NCBI RefSeq assembly: GCF_024704725.1
Contig: NZ_JALIQS010000002.1
Location: 744,001-808,000, forward strand
Length of the DNA stretch: 64,000 nucleotides
DNA from: Shinella sp. CPCC 101442
GTDB taxonomy: Bacteria > Pseudomonadota > Alphaproteobacteria > Rhizobiales > Rhizobiaceae
Direction of reading: 5' to 3'
Under the pieces are notes generated by a model. It did not search any database. It saw only the letters and a list, made by a program, of their open reading frames with translations, and was not told the origin of the DNA. This document shows positions 36,796 to 45,480 of the stretch, one piece after another. The translations under genes and the position numbers were made by a program. Numbering within the stretch: the first letter of the stretch is position 1; every line of letters begins with the position of its first letter.

Positions 36796-37995
36796 TTACC
36801 CCTCCCCGCCTCTCCAGCCGTCGAGATAGCGCACGCTTTCCACGCCGGTGAATTTCGCGAGACGCTCCAGTTCCGCCTCCAGCTTCGCCATTCGCCCCGC
36901 CGAGGCGCGGACCTTCGGCTCCCACCACAGGCGCTTGACGTCGAGGGTGCCTGCCTTGCGGTCGGCCTTCATGTCGATGCGGCCGACAAGACGGTCGCCC
37001 TCGAGCAGCGGGAAGACATAGTAGCCGTATTGGCGCTTGGGCTCCGGCACGAAGACTTCGATGCGGTAGAAATAGCCGAAGAGCCGTTCCGTGCGGTTTC
37101 GGTCGCGGATCAGCGGATCGAAGGGCGAGAGGACGCGCAGGCGCGCGGGCGGCTCGGGAATATCGCCGAGCGTGTCGGCAAAACCCTCGAAGGCGTAGGA
37201 GATGCGCGGCTTGCCGCCGTCGGCGGTTTCGATCGAGACCGGGCGAAGCTCGTCGCGGTGTTCCTCCACCCAGAGCTTCGCCTCCTCCGGCGAAATGAGC
37301 GCCCAGAAGGCAGCGATCTCGCCATGGGTGGCGAAGCCGAGCCGCGCCAGCGCGCTGCGGCAGGCCCAGTCGACGAAGGCGTCGTGCTCGACGGCGGGTT
37401 CGTGGTGGTGCGGCGGCAGCACGCGTTCGGTGAGGTCGTAGACCTTCTGAAAGTTCTCGCGCCGGGCGATACCGAGTTTCCCGGTGTGCCAGAGGAATTC
37501 CAGCGCCGTCTTGTTCGGATGCCAGTTCCACCAGCCGCCCGACTTGTGATCGTCAACCTTCAGATCGCGCGAAAGAACCGGTCCACCGGAGGCGATGCGC
37601 GCATAGGTCTCGTCGAAGGTCTTGTCGAACCCCTCCCCCTGCCACTTGCTCCAGCGTTCGAGGATCGATGCTTCCTTGCGGTGGAAGCGATGCTTCCAGT
37701 AGCGGAAGAAGGCGCTCGGGATGATGGAGGCGTCATGCGTCCAGTGCTCGAAAAGGTCGCCGTCCTCCTCCAGCAGCTCGGTGAGGTGCTCGCGCCTGTA
37801 GGTCTGGTTGCGCGAGAAGAGGATCTGGTGATGCGCCCGCTCGACGATGGCGATGCTGTCCACCTGCACGAAGCCGATATCATGGATGAGCTGAAGCAGC
37901 CCGTCCTTGCCGAGCAGACGGCCGGGAGGCCCGCTGAGCCCCTGGCGGGCGAGGAAGATGCGGCGGGCTTCGGTGTTCGACAGGAGAATCGTCAT
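36796..37995 (-). CDS. YcaQ-like winged-helix protein
   Basis: A 399-residue protein of the winged-helix HTH_42 family. The N-terminal part begins MTILLSNTEARRIFLARQGL, has GLLQLIHDIGFVQVDSIAIV and a central region rich in Trp and His (WNWHPNKTALEFLWHTGKLG). E. coli YcaQ is a DNA glycosylase that removes interstrand cross-links, so a DNA repair role is plausible. The catalytic residues of YcaQ (QXQ/QXD motifs) are not obvious in a quick reading; the QVDS of GFVQVDS may be one. Start chosen at the ATG at 37995. Confidence 0.8.
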   Translation of the reverse strand: MTILLSNTEARRIFLARQGLSGPPGRLLGKDGLLQLIHDIGFVQVDSIAIVERAHHQILFSRNQTYRREHLTELLEEDGDLFEHWTHDASIIPSAFFRYWKHRFHRKEASILERWSKWQGEGFDKTFDETYARIASGGPVLSRDLKVDDHKSGGWWNWHPNKTALEFLWHTGKLGIARRENFQKVYDLTERVLPPHHHEPAVEHDAFVDWACRSALARLGFATHGEIAAFWALISPEEAKLWVEEHRDELRPVSIETADGGKPRISYAFEGFADTLGDIPEPPARLRVLSPFDPLIRDRNRTERLFGYFYRIEVFVPEPKRQYGYYVFPLLEGDRLVGRIDMKADRKAGTLDVKRLWWEPKVRASAGRMAKLEAELERLAKFTGVESVRYLDGWRGGEG

Positions 37996-38069
37996 GACGG
38001 ATGATAGACATATATTCTTGGTTTGTTCCACTCGTTTTCCGTCGACCTGCAATGACCCGGCCAGACGGC

Positions 38070-38099
38070 TTCAACATTTTCCATGGATTGTTCAACATT
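38070..38099. repeat. Nine-base direct repeats upstream of bioM
   Basis: TTCAACATT occurs at 38070-38078 and again at 38091-38099. The offset is 21 bases, two helical turns, which would place both copies on the same DNA face, as in a cooperative operator. They lie in the 191-base divergent region between the YcaQ-like gene and bioM. Confidence 0.4.
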
Positions 38100-38186
38100 A
38101 TTGCGGAGGCCGGCACAAAAGCGCTTCGCACTTTCCGTGGAATTGCTTATAGGTCCAGCACCCATCTGCGAACCGGGACCCCGCGC

Positions 38187-38867
38187 TTGGACATCGTTTT
38201 CTCCGCCGCCACGGTGAGTTACACGGGACGCGTTGCGCTCCAGCCGCTGGATTTGCGGCTTTGCGAACAGCGCATCGGCGTCGTCGGCCTGAACGGTTCC
38301 GGCAAGACGACGATGGCGCGGCTGATCAACGGGCTCGTCAGGCCGACAGCCGGCACCGTGACGGTCGGCGGGCTCGATACGGTCGAGGACGAACAGGCCG
38401 CGCGCGGAAAGACCGGCTTCATCTTCCAGAACCCGCAACACCAGATGATCCTGCCGATCCTTGCCGAAGACATCGCCTTCGGCCTCAAGAATCGCGGTCT
38501 CGGCAAGGCCGAAATCGCCGAGCGGACCGAGGCCGTGCTGGCGCGTTTCGGCATCGCGCATCTCGCACGCCGCCGCGTGCACGAGCTCTCGGGCGGTGAG
38601 ACGCAACTGGGCGCGATCGCGAGCGTGCTCGTCACCGGCCCGGATCTTCTGATCCTCGACGAGCCGACCAACCAGCTCGACTTGAAAAACCGCGCCCTGA
38701 TCGAGCGCACCATTGCCGGCCTGCCGGAACAGGTGCTCGTGATCACCCACGACCTCGCCCTGATCGAAGGTTTCGATCGCGTGCTGGTGTTCCATGAGGG
38801 GCGGCTGGCGGCGGATGAGCGTCCGGCGGAGGCGATCCGTACCTATCGGGAGATCGCGGCATGCTGA
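38187..38867 (+). CDS. bioM: Biotin transporter ATPase subunit
   Basis: A 226-residue ABC ATPase of the energy-coupling-factor type. Walker A is GLNGSGKTT (near residue 34), the Q loop is FIFQNPQHQMILP, the signature is ELSGGETQLGAI, and Walker B is LLILDEPTNQLD. With BioN and BioY it forms the high-affinity biotin uptake system known from rhizobia. The start is a TTG at 38187, supported by GGGA seven bases upstream; the upstream open frame is not conserved. It overlaps bioN by seven bases. Confidence 0.93.
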   Translation: MDIVFSAATVSYTGRVALQPLDLRLCEQRIGVVGLNGSGKTTMARLINGLVRPTAGTVTVGGLDTVEDEQAARGKTGFIFQNPQHQMILPILAEDIAFGLKNRGLGKAEIAERTEAVLARFGIAHLARRRVHELSGGETQLGAIASVLVTGPDLLILDEPTNQLDLKNRALIERTIAGLPEQVLVITHDLALIEGFDRVLVFHEGRLAADERPAEAIRTYREIAAC

Positions 38868-39466
38868 ACGGGCTCGACATCGAGGGCAATTCGCCGCTGC
38901 ACCGCCTGCCGGTGCGGGGCAAGCTGATCCTGCTCTTCGTCGCGGCCATCGTGCTCTTCCTTCTCTCGGATCTGCGGCTTCTCGCCCCCGCGCTCGCGCT
39001 TTCGGCCGCACTTTACCTTTCGACCGGGATCGGCGTTGCGGAAGCGATGCGGCGCACGCGCTTCGTACTCTTCACGGTGCTGCTGGTTGCGGCTGCAAAC
39101 TATTTTTTCCAGTCGCCGCACGAGGGTGCCGTCGTCTTCTGCCGGCTCTCGACGCTGGTGCTGCTGGCTGCCGCCGTGACGGCGACAACAGGCATTTCCG
39201 CCTTCATGGACGAGATCACCCGGCTGCTGACGCCGCTCGAGCGATTCGGCTTCGTGCGGGCGGCGGATGTCAGCCTTGCGGTCGGGCTCGTCATCCGCTT
39301 CGTGCCGGAGATTTTTGCGCGCTACGGCGAGATCGTGGCCGCGCACAAGGCGCGCGGCCTGCCAGTGCGCCCGCTGACCACGCTTACACCTCTCATCATT
39401 CTGACGCTGAAGGATGCGGATACGATCGCCATGGCGATTGACGCCCGCGGCTTTCGGCGGCACTAA
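38861..39466 (+). CDS. bioN: Biotin transporter energy-coupling permease
   Basis: A 201-residue membrane protein with about five helices, the T component of the ECF transporter. The conserved Ala-Arg-Gly motifs are seen near the C-terminal half in AHKARGLPVRP and in IDARGFRRH, which contact the ATPase. It lies between bioM (overlap of 7 bases) and bioY (36 bases), so all three are in one transcript. Confidence 0.93.
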   Translation: MLNGLDIEGNSPLHRLPVRGKLILLFVAAIVLFLLSDLRLLAPALALSAALYLSTGIGVAEAMRRTRFVLFTVLLVAAANYFFQSPHEGAVVFCRLSTLVLLAAAVTATTGISAFMDEITRLLTPLERFGFVRAADVSLAVGLVIRFVPEIFARYGEIVAAHKARGLPVRPLTTLTPLIILTLKDADTIAMAIDARGFRRH

Positions 39467-39502
39467 GCATTCAGCCCAATTTTGTCCATCGGGGAACCAG
39501 AC

Positions 39503-40066
39503 ATGAACACCAGAGACATCGTCCTCATCGCCCTCTTCGCCGCGATCATCGTGGTGCTGGGCCTGCTGCCGCCGATCACGCTCGGCTTCATCCCGGTGCC
39601 GATCACCGCGCAGTCGCTCGGCGTCATGCTCGCCGGCTGCATCCTCGGGGCCAAGCGTGGTGCTGCCGCCGTTCTGCTGGTGCTGCTGCTCGTCGCCATC
39701 GGCCTGCCGGTGCTCTCCGGCGGCCGCGGCGGCCTTGCCGTCTTCGCCGGCCCGACGGGCGGCTATCTCGTCGGCTGGGTTTTCGGCGCCTTCGTCTGCG
39801 GTCTGATCGCCGAACGCCTCGTGCGGGAAGAACAGCCGGAGCTTTCGCAGTTCCTCTCCTTCCTTGCCGCGTCCGTTATCGGCGGCATCGCCGTCGTCTA
39901 TCTCTTCGGCATGCCCTGGCTCGCCTATATGAGCGGCAAGGCCTTCCTCCAAACGGCTGCCGCCTCGCTCGTCTTCCTGCCCGGCGACCTCATCAAGGCC
40001 TTCGTCGCGATGCTTGCCGGCCGTGCGGTGCTGGCCGGCTATCCGCTGCTGCCCCAGCGCGCCTGA
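39503..40066 (+). CDS. bioY: Biotin-binding transporter subunit
   Basis: A 187-residue integral membrane protein, the S component that binds biotin. It has six helices and the BioY signatures LGFIPVPITAQSLGVML (near residue 35) and FAGPTGGYLVGWVFGA (near 85). The start is the ATG at 39503 (MNTRDIVLIALF). The gene is followed after only four bases by an acyl-CoA ligase. Confidence 0.93.
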   Translation: MNTRDIVLIALFAAIIVVLGLLPPITLGFIPVPITAQSLGVMLAGCILGAKRGAAAVLLVLLLVAIGLPVLSGGRGGLAVFAGPTGGYLVGWVFGAFVCGLIAERLVREEQPELSQFLSFLAASVIGGIAVVYLFGMPWLAYMSGKAFLQTAAASLVFLPGDLIKAFVAMLAGRAVLAGYPLLPQRA

Positions 40067-40070
40067 GCCC

Positions 40071-41558
40071 ATGCCGCTGTCCGGCGCCCTCGAACGGCAC
40101 GCCGCCCGAAGCCCCAAGAGCCCGGCCTTTCATCTGGAAGACCGGGTTCTTTCCTACGGCGCGCTCCGCGCCACCGCCCGGCGCCTGTACGCAATCATCT
40201 CCGCCCTTGCGCCGGAAGGCCGGAGCGCGATTGGCCCGGACAACAGACTGATCGCGCTCGTTACCGGCAACCACCCCCTCTTTCCCGCAGCCTTCGTTGC
40301 CGCGACGGCCGGAAACGCCTGTGCCGCACTGATCGATCCGCACCTGCCTGCCGCGACCCGGCAGCGGCTGCTCGACAGGCTCGACCCCGATCTCGTCGTG
40401 ACCGCCGACGGGTGCGACCTGCTGGTCAGCAATCCGCGGAGCGGGTCTGCCGAAACCGTCTGCGAGCAGATGGAGGCCATCGATCGGGCATTGCCGGAAG
40501 GCCACGCAGACGCACCCTTCCTCATCGTCTTCACCTCCGGCACCACCGCCGATCCGAAACCCATCATCCGCGACCGCCGGTCCTGGCGGACCAGCCTTGC
40601 CGCGGGCGCGCCCTTCTTCGGCATCGATGCCACCACAAGCACCTGCGCGCCCGGGCCCCTAGCCCATGGACTTGCACTCTACGCGATGACCGAGTGCCTG
40701 CTGGCGGGCGCCGCCTTCCATTCCGCCCGGCATTTCGAAGCGGACGCAGCCCGGGAGACGATCCGTCACGCAACCGTGCGCCGCCTCGTTCTGGTGCCGA
40801 CCATGTTGCGCAGGCTCTGCGAAGGCGCGCCGTTCGAGAACATCGAAGCCATCACCGTGGCGGGGGCAAAGCTGACAGCGACCGATCATGCGCTTTGCCG
40901 GCAGCATTTTCCAAAGGCAGCGCTGCGGGAATATTATGGCGCCTCGGAACTCGGTTTCATCTCCGTCACGTCGCCGGATGATGCCGCTTCCTCCACCGTC
41001 GTGGGCAAGGCTTTTCCGGGTGTCGCAATCTCGGTTCTGGACGAGGCCGGCAAGACGGTGCCGGCCGGCGAGACCGGCACCGTCTTCGTCGAAAGCCCGC
41101 TCATTGCCACCGGCTATCTCGGTGCGGGCGACGGCGCGGGATTGGCGCGCGTCGGGGCGCTGGCCTCCGTCGGCGATCTCGGTTTCCTGGGGGCGGACGG
41201 CACGTTGCACCTGCTCGGCCGCTCCGGCGGCATGGTGCTGTCAGGCGGCAACAACATCTACCCTTCCGAGGTGGAGGCGGCGCTGCAAAGCCTGCCTCTC
41301 GTGCACGCCGCCCATGTCTTCGGCCTTGAGCACGCTGATCTCGGCGGCGAGCTGGTGGCGGTGATCGAACCTGCCGGGCCGGGCCTGACATTGCAAGCGC
41401 TCAAGACCGCGCTGGCGGAGGTCCTGCCGCGCTACAAGCAGCCGCGCCGGCTCTGGCTGTGCCGGAAAATGCCGGTGACGCCTTCGGGCAAGGTGGAGGC
41501 AAAAACCGTGCGGCAATGGGTGGCGGAGGAGAGCGATGCCCTTGAACGGCTTACCTGA
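40071..41558 (+). CDS. AMP-dependent acyl-CoA ligase-like protein
   Basis: A 495-residue adenylate-forming enzyme. The phosphate loop FLIVFTSGTTADPKPI is near residue 145, the substrate segment YYGASELGFIS near 285, GDLGFLGADGTLHLLGRSGG near 365, and the catalytic lysine in VTPSGKVEAKT near 478. Such enzymes activate fatty or dicarboxylic acids as CoA thioesters; the exact substrate is unknown. It starts four bases after bioY and overlaps the thiolase gene by 23 bases, so it is probably part of the bio operon. Confidence 0.85.
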   Translation: MPLSGALERHAARSPKSPAFHLEDRVLSYGALRATARRLYAIISALAPEGRSAIGPDNRLIALVTGNHPLFPAAFVAATAGNACAALIDPHLPAATRQRLLDRLDPDLVVTADGCDLLVSNPRSGSAETVCEQMEAIDRALPEGHADAPFLIVFTSGTTADPKPIIRDRRSWRTSLAAGAPFFGIDATTSTCAPGPLAHGLALYAMTECLLAGAAFHSARHFEADAARETIRHATVRRLVLVPTMLRRLCEGAPFENIEAITVAGAKLTATDHALCRQHFPKAALREYYGASELGFISVTSPDDAASSTVVGKAFPGVAISVLDEAGKTVPAGETGTVFVESPLIATGYLGAGDGAGLARVGALASVGDLGFLGADGTLHLLGRSGGMVLSGGNNIYPSEVEAALQSLPLVHAAHVFGLEHADLGGELVAVIEPAGPGLTLQALKTALAEVLPRYKQPRRLWLCRKMPVTPSGKVEAKTVRQWVAEESDALERLT

Positions 41559-42717
41559 TCCCGAGCGCATTCCCGTGATCGCCGCCGCATTCCGCACGCC
41601 GATCGGCCGGGTCAGCGGCACGCTCTGCGCCATCGAGCCGGCAAGCCTTGCAGTGCCCCTCATCCGCCGTATCCTCGAAGAAACCGCTCTTGCCCCCGAT
41701 GACATCGATGACGTCATCCTCGGCAATGCGGCCAACAGCGCGGGCAACCTCGCCCGGCTTGCCGGCCTGGAGGCCGGGCTGCCCGTCTCCGTGCCCGGCA
41801 TGACGATCGACCGGCAATGCGGCTCGGGGCTGGAGGCGATAACGCTTGCCGCGCGGCTGGTCGCTGCCGGCGCCGGGCGTATCTACCTGGCCGGCGGCAC
41901 CGAGAGCAGCAGCCGCGCCCACCTGCGCTTCCGCCCCACCGCCACGTCAGGCGGCACACCGGAGCCCGTGCCGCGCGCGCGCATGGCGCCCGATGCGATC
42001 GGCGATCCGGACATGGGCATCGCCGCCGAAAAAGTCGCCGTCCATGCCGGCATCGGCCGGGCGCGGCAGGATGCGTTTGCCCTCGAAAGCCACAGGCGCG
42101 CCGTGGCCGCGCAAAAGGCCGGTCGCTTCGAAAGGGAGATCGTCCCCGTCGAAACGCCTGCGGGCCGCATCTTGCGGGACGAATGCCCGCGCGAAAATAC
42201 CTCGCTGGAAAAGCTGACGGCACTGAAACCGGTCTTCCGGCCGGATGGCACCGTGACGGCAGGCAATGCCTGCCCGGTCAATGACGGCGCCTGCGTCGTG
42301 CTGGTGACCTCGCTTGCGCAGGCCCGGCGGCTTGGCCTGACGGCCATGCTGGAGGTGGTCGACTGTGCCGTTGCCGGCATCGATCCGAACCTGCTCGGCC
42401 TCGGCCCGGTGCCGGCCCTGGAAAAACTCGTCACGCGCAATCCTCACCTCCGGGTGGCGGATGTTGCCTTCATCGAATTCAACGAGGCTTTTGCCGCGCA
42501 GGTGCTGGCGAGCCTCGACGCGCTCGGCATCGACCCTGCAGCCGTCAACCGCGATGGTGGGGCTCTGGCGCTCGGCCATCCCTATGGTGCGTCCGGCGCG
42601 ATTCTCGCCACGCGACTTTTCGCGCAGATGCGGGATGCGGCGACAGGAACGCAGGCGCTCGCCATGATGGGGGTGGGCGGCGGCATGGGCATCGTTTCCC
42701 TGTTTCGGAAAGTGTGA
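41536..42717 (+). CDS. Thiolase family protein with altered second cysteine
   Basis: A 393-residue thiolase. The nucleophilic cysteine is Cys95 in DRQCGSGLEAI, the NEAFA motif is near residue 316, and His348 is in LGHPYGASG. The expected second catalytic Cys, found in the LCIGGG signature of typical thiolases, is Gly379 (MMGVGGGMG). The protein may therefore have altered or reduced condensing activity, or use another base. It overlaps the acyl-CoA ligase gene and precedes the GFA-like gene by nine bases; this suggests a shared function with acyl-CoA ligase and biotin uptake, perhaps in pimelate or other acyl-CoA metabolism. Confidence 0.85.
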   Translation: MPLNGLPDPERIPVIAAAFRTPIGRVSGTLCAIEPASLAVPLIRRILEETALAPDDIDDVILGNAANSAGNLARLAGLEAGLPVSVPGMTIDRQCGSGLEAITLAARLVAAGAGRIYLAGGTESSSRAHLRFRPTATSGGTPEPVPRARMAPDAIGDPDMGIAAEKVAVHAGIGRARQDAFALESHRRAVAAQKAGRFEREIVPVETPAGRILRDECPRENTSLEKLTALKPVFRPDGTVTAGNACPVNDGACVVLVTSLAQARRLGLTAMLEVVDCAVAGIDPNLLGLGPVPALEKLVTRNPHLRVADVAFIEFNEAFAAQVLASLDALGIDPAAVNRDGGALALGHPYGASGAILATRLFAQMRDAATGTQALAMMGVGGGMGIVSLFRKV

Positions 42718-42726
42718 GGAGAGAGC

Positions 42727-43122
42727 ATGAACGACAAGATCTATACCGGTGGGTGCCTCTGCGGCGCCATTCGTTTCGAGGCGACGGGGCCAGCGGAAAA
42801 GCCGCACACCTGCTCCTGCCGCTTCTGCCAGCGGCATACCGGCGCACCGACCGCCGCCTGGGTGGAGTTTCCCGCCGAACGCCTGAAATGGACGGGCGCG
42901 GGCGAGAAGCCTTCGACCTGGCGCTCTTCGGATTACTCCAGCCGCGCCTTCTGCCCGGCTTGCGGCAGCTCCATCGGCGCAATCGACGACGAGCCGGTCG
43001 TGGCGCTCCTGATCGGCGGCTTCGACGACCCCACCGACCCGGCATTCGCGCCGCAATACCATTCGTTCGAGGACTGCCGGCCGGGCTGGCTCAGCGTCGA
43101 GACCGCCTCAGGCGAGGAATGA
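42727..43122 (+). CDS. GFA family (glutathione-dependent formaldehyde-activating-like) protein
   Basis: A 131-residue zinc protein. Cysteine groups GGCLCGAIRF (near residue 9), CSCRFC (near 29) and FCPACGSSIG (near 75) form the two zinc sites of the GFA fold. In Paracoccus Gfa was linked to formaldehyde-glutathione adducts; most members have no known role. It follows the thiolase by nine bases and ends overlapping, in antisense, the thioesterase gene, so it is the last gene of this run. Confidence 0.9.
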   Translation: MNDKIYTGGCLCGAIRFEATGPAEKPHTCSCRFCQRHTGAPTAAWVEFPAERLKWTGAGEKPSTWRSSDYSSRAFCPACGSSIGAIDDEPVVALLIGGFDDPTDPAFAPQYHSFEDCRPGWLSVETASGEE

Positions 43123-43509
43123 CTTCAGCCAGTCGCGCACGGGCTGCGGCACGTTGACGGGCTGGCGGGTCGCCGGATCGACGGCGACCCAGACGATTTC
43201 CACGTCCGCAACCGCCGCGCCTTCGCATGATATTGCGACGGCGAAGCTCAGCGAGGTCGCGCCGATGCGCGTCACCGAGACCTGGAGACGGGCAATGTCG
43301 TCCAGACGCAGGCCCCTGTGGAAGGTGCATCCGGATTTGCGCACGAAATAGACCGGATCGCCCGATCCCGTCGGCCGGTGACGCCACAGGCCGGCAACAG
43401 CCGCCTCCGCCTGCGCATAGTAGGCGGCATTGTGCATATGGCCGTGCATGTCTATATCGCGAAACGGTATCCTGACTTCGCTGACCGTGATGTCTGCCGC
43501 CTGTTCCAC
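43108..43509 (-). CDS. Acyl-CoA thioesterase, hotdog fold (4HBT)
   Basis: A 133-residue hotdog-fold thioesterase. The first strand VRIPFRDIDMHGHMHNAAY carries the conserved Asp and the DMHGHMHN turn of 4-hydroxybenzoyl-CoA thioesterase relatives; later strands are SCTFHRGL (in GCTFHRGLRLDD) and VEIVWVAVD. The start is taken at the GTG at 43509 with GGGA before it, because the first strand needs the residues before MHGHMHN. It diverges from the oxidoreductase gene with only 21 bases between the two starts, so their promoters must overlap coding sequence. Confidence 0.8.
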   Translation of the reverse strand: MEQAADITVSEVRIPFRDIDMHGHMHNAAYYAQAEAAVAGLWRHRPTGSGDPVYFVRKSGCTFHRGLRLDDIARLQVSVTRIGATSLSFAVAISCEGAAVADVEIVWVAVDPATRQPVNVPQPVRDWLKSFLA

Positions 43510-43530
43510 GTCGTATCCCGGGGTAAGATC

Positions 43531-44481
43531 ATGCTTCGTGCCGTTGTTAGAGCCTTCGGCGATCCCCGGCAAGTGATCGGTCTGGAGGAGACGGAACGTG
43601 GAACACCCGGCTCCGGCGAGGTGGAAATCCGCATCCGCCGCGCCGCCGTCAACCCGTCCGACCTCATCCCCGTTACCGGCGCCTATCGCAGCCGCACCGC
43701 GCTGCCCTTCGTGCCCGGCTTCGAGGGTGTGGGAGAGATCGTACGGCTTGGCGCTGGCGTGAGCGGACTTGCCATCGGCCAGCGCGTATTGCCGATCGGC
43801 GCCAGCGGGCTCTGGCAGGGCCACCTCATCCGCCCGGCCGAATGGTGTTTTGCCGTGCCTGACGATCTCGCCGACGATCAGGCCGCCATGGCCTATGTGA
43901 ACCCCTTGACCGCCTTCCGGCTGGTCGATGCCGTCAGCACCCATTTTCGCGGGACGACGGGCCGGCGCATCGGCGTGACGGCGGCGGCATCGGCCATCGG
44001 CAAGATGCTGCTGGTGCTGCTCGCCGAGGCCGGCTTCCAACCGGTCGCACTGGTGCGCAGCGCGGCGACGGCCACACGGCTGGCCGAAAGCTTTTCCGGC
44101 GAGATCGTCACCGCGAGCACGCCTGCACTCGACGCGGTTCTCGATGCCGTCGGCGGCGAGGCGGGCAATGCCCTCTTCCGCAACATCCGCCCCGGTGGCG
44201 CCTTCATCCAGTATGGCGCGTTGTCCGGCGCGCAGCTCGATCCCGCGCTCGTCACCGCCCGCCGGGAAGAGGTCGCCTTCTCCTTCCTCTGGCTGCGCAA
44301 CTGGGTGCATTCCGCCCCCCGCGCGACCATCGCAGCCGAATTCGACCGCAGCTTCACCGGCATTCGCGCCGGGTATCTTGCATCCGCGATCGATACGGTT
44401 TTTGCCCTGTCGGAACTGCCCGCCGCCCTCGCCCGGCAGGACGATCCCTCGCGTACCGGAAAACTCCTCATCGCACCATGA
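43531..44481 (+). CDS. Zinc-independent medium-chain oxidoreductase (2-enoyl reductase-like)
   Basis: A 316-residue MDR oxidoreductase. It has the GroES-like N-terminal domain (VNPSDLIPVTGAYRS, PFVPGFEGVGEIV) and a Rossmann domain with a TAAASAIGKMLL cofactor loop near residue 153. The lack of catalytic zinc cysteines and the sequence layout resemble mitochondrial-type trans-2-enoyl-CoA/ACP reductases or quinone reductases. Start chosen at the ATG at 43531. Substrate unknown; with the neighbouring thioesterase and the bio-linked genes it suggests acyl metabolism. Confidence 0.85.
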   Translation: MLRAVVRAFGDPRQVIGLEETERGTPGSGEVEIRIRRAAVNPSDLIPVTGAYRSRTALPFVPGFEGVGEIVRLGAGVSGLAIGQRVLPIGASGLWQGHLIRPAEWCFAVPDDLADDQAAMAYVNPLTAFRLVDAVSTHFRGTTGRRIGVTAAASAIGKMLLVLLAEAGFQPVALVRSAATATRLAESFSGEIVTASTPALDAVLDAVGGEAGNALFRNIRPGGAFIQYGALSGAQLDPALVTARREEVAFSFLWLRNWVHSAPRATIAAEFDRSFTGIRAGYLASAIDTVFALSELPAALARQDDPSRTGKLLIAP

Positions 44482-44551
44482 CTGTTGAAAAGGCGCGCCG
44501 CCTGGCCCATTTCCCGTGGACCTCGCCACCCGCAATGGATAGCTTCCGGCC

Positions 44552-45478
44552 ATGACGACGTGTCTCCTAGAGAACCCGATCTTCCTCGAACATCACACGC
44601 CGGAGGGCCACCCGGAGCGCTCCGACCGCATCCGCGCGATCAACCTTGCGCTGGAACACGAGCGCTTTTCGCCGCTCAAGCGCGAGAAGGCGCCGCAGGC
44701 GAACGAGGATTTCGTGCTGCTCGCCCATCCGGAAAGCCATCTGCGCGCCGTGATGTCCGCGATCCCCGAAGAGGGAATCGAGCAGGTGGAATCGGATACC
44801 TATGCCAGTCCCGCCAGCCTGCAGGCGGCGCTGACGGGTATCGGCGGGGCTCTTGCGGCCGTCGATGCGGTTTTCACCGGCAAGGCCGACAATGCCTTCG
44901 TGCTGGCCCGTCCGCCCGGCCACCATGCCGAGCGCGACAAGGCGATGGGCTTCTGCTTCTTCAACAACGCCGCCATCGCCGCCCGCCATGCGCAGAAGAC
45001 CCACGGCGCCGAGCGTGTCGCCATCGTCGACTGGGATGTGCATCACGGCAACGGCACGCAGGATATCTTTTACGACGACCCGTCCGTGCTGTTCTGTTCG
45101 ACGCATCAGATGCCGCTCTATCCGGGCTCCGGCGCGAAGAACGAGACGGGGGCGGGCAACATCGTCAACGCGCCGCTCTCGATGAATGACGGCAGCGACC
45201 ATTTTCGCGAGGCCTTCCGTTCGCGCGTGCTCCCGCGGGTCGCAGATTTCAGGCCCGACGTGATCATCATCTCCGCCGGCTTCGATGCCCATCACCGCGA
45301 TCCGCTGGCGCAGATCAATCTCGTCGCCGACGATTTCGACTGGGCGACGGCCAAGCTGATGGAACTTTCCGAAAAATCGGCGGAGAACCGGGTGGTCAGC
45401 CTGCTGGAAGGCGGCTACGACCTGCAGGGCCTTGCCGAATCCGCCGCCACCCATATCTACCGCCTGATGAGAGGCTGA
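44552..45478 (+). CDS. Histone deacetylase family protein
   Basis: A 308-residue arginase/deacetylase-fold amidohydrolase. The active-site segments are [20 protein letters not shown] (His dyad) near residue 125, [18 protein letters not shown] near 155 (Zn-binding Asp and His), and [12 protein letters not shown] near 248. Bacterial members act as acetylpolyamine amidohydrolases or have unknown substrates. It lies two bases upstream of xseB, so the genes are probably cotranscribed. Confidence 0.93.
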   Translation: MTTCLLENPIFLEHHTPEGHPERSDRIRAINLALEHERFSPLKREKAPQANEDFVLLAHPESHLRAVMSAIPEEGIEQVESDTYASPASLQAALTGIGGALAAVDAVFTGKADNAFVLARPPGHHAERDKAMGFCFFNNAAIAARHAQKTHGAERVAIVDWDVHHGNGTQDIFYDDPSVLFCSTHQMPLYPGSGAKNETGAGNIVNAPLSMNDGSDHFREAFRSRVLPRVADFRPDVIIISAGFDAHHRDPLAQINLVADDFDWATAKLMELSEKSAENRVVSLLEGGYDLQGLAESAATHIYRLMRG

Positions 45479-45480
45479 CC

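Noticed and set aside
38140-38160. Possible BioR operator (TTATAGGT) upstream of bioM
   Set aside because: Only half of the TTATCTATAA palindrome is present, and the sequence also reads as a -10 element. Not enough for a call.
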